The notes beneath the pieces were generated by a model. It had not been told where the DNA came from, searched no databases, and was given only the letters and a program-made list of their open reading frames with translations. The position numbers and the translations under genes are program-made. Shown here in pieces: positions 1 to 9,406 of a DNA stretch of 9,406 nt; the first letter of the stretch is position 1; each line of letters begins with the position of its first letter. The DNA is taken from assembly GCA_029554925.1 (NCBI GenBank), contig JAKPUV010000542.1:1-9406 (forward strand), given 5' to 3'. Source of the DNA: Candidatus Hydrogenedentota bacterium. GTDB lineage: Bacteria > Hydrogenedentota > Hydrogenedentia > Hydrogenedentales > CAITNO01.

Positions 1-16
1 ATGAATATCTAAGGTT

Positions 17-21
17 AAGGG
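17..21 (+). promoter_or_regulatory. Ribosome binding site of the giant glycine-rich gene
   Basis: AAGGG lies 8 nt upstream of the ATG at position 30, in an AT-rich leader that contrasts with the GC-rich gene. It is a reasonable Shine-Dalgarno sequence and supports the ATG at 30 as the start. The 29 nt of visible leader are too short to identify a promoter. Confidence 0.65.
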
Positions 22-29
22 ATCATCAC

Positions 30-6158
<6,129 letters not shown>

Positions 6159-6192
6159 GCGGCCGATCCCGGCCCTGACGGACGCGTTTTCG

Positions 6193-6230
6193 CGCCGCCG
6201 GACTCTTTGCGGGTCCGGCGGCGTTTCCTT
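6193..6230 (+). terminator. Probable intrinsic terminator after the giant gene
   Basis: CGCCGCCGGAC (6193-6203) and its exact reverse complement GTCCGGCGGCG (6213-6223) form an 11-bp stem with a 9-nt loop, followed by TTTCCTTT. It starts 35 nt past the TAG at 6156-6158. The T-tract is interrupted by CC, so efficiency is uncertain. It suggests that the giant gene and the peptidase gene are mostly separate transcripts. Confidence 0.7.
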
Positions 6231-6269
6231 TGCGCGACGGCGCGGGTGCATCGGCCCGCCCCCCCGCGC

Positions 6270-6275
6270 TAGAAT
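6270..6275 (+). promoter_or_regulatory. Possible -10 box for the M16 peptidase gene
   Basis: TAGAAT matches TATAAT at 5 of 6 positions and lies between the terminator hairpin and the Shine-Dalgarno, 34 nt before the ATG. No convincing -35 box sits about 17 nt upstream, so this is a weak candidate supported mainly by position and by being an AT-rich island in a GC-rich spacer. Confidence 0.3.
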
Positions 6276-6295
6276 CAGGCCTTTCCCAGCCGAAC

Positions 6296-6302
6296 AGGAG
6301 AG
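6296..6302 (+). promoter_or_regulatory. Ribosome binding site of the M16 peptidase gene
   Basis: AGGAGAG contains a strong Shine-Dalgarno core, AGGAG, ending 9 nt before the ATG at 6310. It fixes the start and gives a protein that begins with a good signal peptide. Confidence 0.85.
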
Positions 6303-6309
6303 AATCACC

Positions 6310-6384
6310 ATGCACGGAACCTCCCCGGCCGCCCTGCTGAGCGGCCTGCTCTGTTTCGCGTCCCTCTGCCCCGCCGCCGCCGCC
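6310..6384 (+). other. Signal peptide of the M16 peptidase
   Basis: Residues 1-25 form a short n-region, a Leu/Ala-rich core (A7-L19) and an Ala run (A22-A25) before G26. C15 and C20 are present, but neither is preceded by a good lipobox (GLLC and ASLC), so cleavage by signal peptidase I is favoured over lipoprotein processing. Confidence 0.75.
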
Positions 6385-9228
6385 GGATGGAAGGAGACCG
6401 GCGCCGCCCTGCCCGACGACCCGCTCGGCGTGCGCATCTTCCAGCTGGACAACGGCCTGGAGGTGTACATCTCCGAGAACCACGACACACCGCGCTTTTA
6501 CGCCGAGATCGCCGTGCGCACGGGCAGCAAGTACGACCCCGACCGCACCACCGGCATGGCGCACTACATGGAGCACCTGCTCTTCAAAGGCTCCGAGCGC
6601 CTCGGCACGGCGGACTATGCCGCCGAAAAGCCCCTGCTGGACGAGATCGAGGCGCTCTACGAGGAGCGGTTCAACGAGAAAAACCCCGCGCGGCGCGACG
6701 CGCTCTACCGGCGCATCAGCGAGCTGTCGCAGCAGGCGGCGCGGCTGGCCGTGCCCAACGAGCTGGACCGGCTCTACCGCGCCCTGGGCGGCCGCGCGCT
6801 CAACGCCCACACCTGGCACGAGGAGGTGGTCTATAAGATAGACCTGCCGTCCAACATGCTGCGCCAGTGGGCGGCCATCGAGTCCGACCGGTTCATGCGC
6901 CCCGTGTTCCGCCTCTTCCAGACCGAGCTGGAGACGGTGTACGAGGAGATGAACCGCGCGCTGGACAACAAGGACCGGGTGATCCAGCTCGCCGTGGACG
7001 CGCTGCTCTACAAAAGGCACCCCTACGGGCAGAAGCCGACCCTGGGCACGCTGGACGACCTGCGCAACCCCTCCATCCGCACGCTGAACGCCTTCTACCG
7101 CGACTGGTACGTCCCGAACAACATGGCGGTCTTCCTCTCCGGCGATGTCAGGGCCGAGGAGGCCATGGCGGTGATTGACGAGTTCTTCTCCCCCTGGGAG
7201 GCCCGCGACCTGCCCGAACGGCCCACGTGGGACGACCCGCCGCCCGCCGCGCGCGAGGAGGTGCGCGTGCCCTTCCGCGGCGAGCCCTTCGTCCTGCTCG
7301 CGTTCCGCACGGCGCCCCGGAACCACCCCGACGCCGACGCCCTGCTCATGTTTGACATGCTGCTCGACAACGCCACCGCGGGGCTCATCAACATCAACCT
7401 GAACCAGCGGCAGGCCGTGCGGCAGGCGGGCGCCTTCCCCCTGCCCATGAACGACGGCGGCGCGCAGTACTTCTACGGCGTCCCCAAGCCGGGCCAGACC
7501 CTGGAGGAGGTCGAGCGCCTGCTGCTGGAGCAGGTGGACCTCATCAAGCGCGGCGAGTTCGAGGACTGGCTGGTGGAGGCCGTGGTCAATGACTTCAAGC
7601 GGAAGAGCAAGACCGACCTGGAGAACGACGAGGACCGCGTGCAGACCATGCGCTCGTCATGGATCGGCCTGGAGCCCTGGGAGCGCGCCGCGGGCAGGAT
7701 CGCCCGGATGGAGAGGGTCACGCGGGACGATGTGGTCCGCGTGGCCAACCAGTATTTCAGCGGCGGGTACGTCGCCGGATTCCGCGAGGACGCCGACCGC
7801 GACCCCGTGCGGGTGGAGAAGCCGCCCCTGCCCCCGCTGGAGATAGACGCCGCCCGGCAGTCCGCCTTTGCGGCGGGGGTGCTGGCGATGCCCGCCCGGC
7901 CCATCGAGCCGCGCTTCCTGCGCGAGGGCCGCGACTACGCCCGGAAAGAGGACCCGCGCGGGGTCACGTTCTACCACGTGGCCAACCCGCTCAACGACGT
8001 GTTCACCCTCGCCCTCTCCGTGGAGCGCGGCACTGTCGAGGACCCGCTGATCGGCCTCGCCGCGCGCCTGCTCGACCGCTCGGGGGCGGGGGACCTCGAC
8101 GCCGGGGAGCTGCGCCGGCGCTGGTACCGCCTGGGCACCACCTTCGACGTGGACGCCGGGGAGCACGAGACCTCCCTCATCCTCTCCGGCCTCGACGCGC
8201 ACCTGGAGGAGTCGCTGGCCCTGCTGATGGACCTGGTGTGGAAACCCGCCGTGGACGACGCCTCGTTTGAGCAGCTCAAGGCCATCGTCCTCCAGCAGCG
8301 CGAGGACGCGCGCAAGGACATGCGGACCCTGGCCGAGGCCCTGGTCCAGTACCACCGCCACGGGGCCCTGTCGCCCTATCTCCGCATCCCCCCCTCGGAG
8401 GCCGTGAAGGCCATGACCGCCGCGGAGCTCCAGGAAGTCTTCCGGAGACTGTTCTCCAGCCGCCAGAGGGTGCAGTACACGGGCTCCCTGTCCCTGGAGG
8501 AGGTCATGGACCTCTTCCGGCGGACCCACCCCGTGCGCGGGCTCCTCGACGACGTGCCCCGGACCCTGACGCTGCCGGTGAGCGCGCCGCAGAACAGCCA
8601 GGTGTGGTTCCTCCACCGCGACGCCACCGCCCAGGCCCATGTCCAGCTGGAATTCGGCAGCTTCCTTTACGACCCCGCCCTCAGCCCGCAGGTGCAGCTC
8701 TACAACACCTACTTCGCCGACGGCATGGCGGGGATCGTTTTCCAGGAGCTGCGCGAGGCGCGCGGGCTGGCCTATGTCGCCGGGGCGCGCTACAGCCCCG
8801 GCCGCACGCGGCGCGACCAGAACCTCATGATGGGGCTCATCCAGACCCAGGCGGACAAGGCGGCCGACGCGCTGGGCGCCTTCACGGACCTCCTGGACAA
8901 CATGCCCCTCCAGGAGAACCGCTTTGAATCCGCGCGGGAAACCCTCATCACCGGCTACCGCACCGGGAAAATCGGGTTCCGCCAGATCATCCAGACCGTG
9001 CGCGATTGGGAGCGCCGGGAGCTGGCCCCCGACCCCCGCGAGGCGTGGTTTGCCGAAATCCAGGAGAAGGGCACCCTCGACATGGTGTCGGCGTTCCAGC
9101 AGGCGCACATCGCCGGAAAACCCAAGCTCATCTCCGTGGTCGGTGACCGGACCGTGGTTCCCCTGGAGGACCTGAAGCGTTTCGGCGACTTCCGCGAGCT
9201 GACGCTGGACGATGTCTTCGTGAAGTGA
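6310..9228 (+). CDS. Exported M16 family (pitrilysin/insulinase) zinc metallopeptidase
   Basis: Complete 972-aa gene, ATG to TGA. The N-terminus has a signal peptide with a hydrophobic stretch at about 8-25 and an Ala-rich cleavage region before G26-W27, so the enzyme should act in the periplasm or outside the cell. The inverted zinc motif HxxEH is HYMEH at residues 85-89 (H85 and H89 bind zinc, E88 is the catalytic base). The third ligand is probably E213 in ELETVYEEMNR, with E206 as the conserved assisting Glu. The spacing H89-E213 is about 124 residues against roughly 76 in classical M16 enzymes, owing to a charged helical insertion at about 107-170 that I recall from other large bacterial M16 proteins. 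The YKRHPYG...DWYVPNNMAVFLSGDV segment (about 234-280) marks the M16_C domain. The second half (about 545-960) has no HxxEH but carries FQELREARGLAY (811-822), the Arg/Tyr substrate-contact motif. The full-length two-half clamshell therefore looks active. Substrates are probably peptides or unfolded segments; none can be named here. Confidence 0.95.
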   Translation: MHGTSPAALLSGLLCFASLCPAAAAGWKETGAALPDDPLGVRIFQLDNGLEVYISENHDTPRFYAEIAVRTGSKYDPDRTTGMAHYMEHLLFKGSERLGTADYAAEKPLLDEIEALYEERFNEKNPARRDALYRRISELSQQAARLAVPNELDRLYRALGGRALNAHTWHEEVVYKIDLPSNMLRQWAAIESDRFMRPVFRLFQTELETVYEEMNRALDNKDRVIQLAVDALLYKRHPYGQKPTLGTLDDLRNPSIRTLNAFYRDWYVPNNMAVFLSGDVRAEEAMAVIDEFFSPWEARDLPERPTWDDPPPAAREEVRVPFRGEPFVLLAFRTAPRNHPDADALLMFDMLLDNATAGLININLNQRQAVRQAGAFPLPMNDGGAQYFYGVPKPGQTLEEVERLLLEQVDLIKRGEFEDWLVEAVVNDFKRKSKTDLENDEDRVQTMRSSWIGLEPWERAAGRIARMERVTRDDVVRVANQYFSGGYVAGFREDADRDPVRVEKPPLPPLEIDAARQSAFAAGVLAMPARPIEPRFLREGRDYARKEDPRGVTFYHVANPLNDVFTLALSVERGTVEDPLIGLAARLLDRSGAGDLDAGELRRRWYRLGTTFDVDAGEHETSLILSGLDAHLEESLALLMDLVWKPAVDDASFEQLKAIVLQQREDARKDMRTLAEALVQYHRHGALSPYLRIPPSEAVKAMTAAELQEVFRRLFSSRQRVQYTGSLSLEEVMDLFRRTHPVRGLLDDVPRTLTLPVSAPQNSQVWFLHRDATAQAHVQLEFGSFLYDPALSPQVQLYNTYFADGMAGIVFQELREARGLAYVAGARYSPGRTRRDQNLMMGLIQTQADKAADALGAFTDLLDNMPLQENRFESARETLITGYRTGKIGFRQIIQTVRDWERRELAPDPREAWFAEIQEKGTLDMVSAFQQAHIAGKPKLISVVGDRTVVPLEDLKRFGDFRELTLDDVFVK

Positions 9229-9237
9229 CCGGAGGCG

Positions 9238-9406
9238 TCACACGTACTCGACGGTGACCAGGCGTCCCCGCGCTCCAGGCGCTCGCGGAGCAGGGGGATG
9301 ATCACCGTGCGCGGGAGGATGTGCTGCTGCTGGAAGCGCACGTCGTTGGACGCGGTGTTCGCCGCCGTGCCCACGATGAAGTTGACGCGGTCGGCGTTCT
9401 CCATGA
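9238..9406 (-). pseudogene. 3' end of an unrecognised convergent gene, apparently frameshifted, cut by the window edge
   Basis: On the minus strand the frame containing an ATG at 9404 reads MENADRVNFIVGTAANTASN and continues with GC-ending codons to LRERLERG near 9270. It then switches to poor codons (TCA, AGT, TGT) as it runs antisense into the M16 gene. In the neighbouring frame, CTG at 9261 starts LVTVEYV followed by TGA at 9240-9238, again with GC-ending codons. One extra G in the G4 run (9266-9269) joins the two as ERGGRLVTVEYV-stop. The restored gene would end 9 bp from the M16 stop in convergent orientation. The ATG at 9404 may be internal, because the gene can continue past the edge. 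I do not recognise the family. The break may be a real mutation or an assembly error. Confidence 0.55.

Noticed and set aside
6310..6384. M16 peptidase considered as a lipoprotein because of Cys15 and Cys20
   Set aside because: The residue before each cysteine is Leu, not Gly, Ala or Ser, so neither fits a lipobox well. The Ala run downstream is a better signal peptidase I site.
7657..9108. A 483-aa minus-strand open frame inside the M16 gene
   Set aside because: It is fully antisense to the catalytic protein and is rich in Gly, Val, Leu and His, as expected from reading GC-ending codons backwards. No homology signal is visible.

Overview
The window comes from a very GC-rich bacterial chromosome (roughly 70% G+C by eye, with GC-ending codons dominating every real gene). 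It holds two complete genes on the plus strand and the 3' end of a third on the minus strand. Exported proteins with PKD repeats, a CTERM-like C-terminal sorting tail and a large periplasmic-type M16 peptidase point to a Gram-negative lineage with an exosortase-type or comparable sorting system. Candidatus Hydrogenedentota, Planctomycetota or Verrucomicrobiota-like bacteria would fit. The phylum is inference from style only, because no rRNA or marker gene is present.

Region 1 (30-6158) is one giant secreted protein of 2042 aa. It consists of a signal peptide, two tandem paralogous modules (A, about residues 44-796; B, about 797-1493), six PKD domains (1494-2016) and a 26-residue C-terminal tail of VPxxG motif, hydrophobic helix and RRRRK. 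Each module has a short beta-type head, a long Gly-Gly-X / polyglycine body with non-glycine islands in the same order, and a globular tail with shared motifs. The best interpretation is a surface or extracellular-matrix fibre or adhesin whose glycine-rich body may fold as a polyglycine-II or beta-solenoid structure, held off the cell by a PKD stalk. The most striking signal is that the main polyglycine tract of both modules has the same interruption spacing (8, 14, 2, then 6 or 7 glycines) although synonymous codons differ between the copies.

Region 2 (6159-6309) is a 151-nt intergenic stretch with a perfect 11-bp GC-rich stem, probably a terminator, followed by a weak -10-like box and a clear Shine-Dalgarno for the next gene. 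Region 3 (6310-9228) encodes a complete 972-aa exported M16 (pitrilysin/insulinase family) zinc metallopeptidase with an intact HxxEH motif and C-half R/Y pair. The first gene probably has its own terminator, so the two genes are probably not one operon, and no functional link between them is visible.

Region 4 (9238-9406, minus strand) is the end of a convergent gene entering from the right edge. Its frame is broken by an apparent one-base loss in a G run. Adding one G would restore a frame with native codon use ending at a stop 9 bp from the M16 stop. I do not recognise its product.
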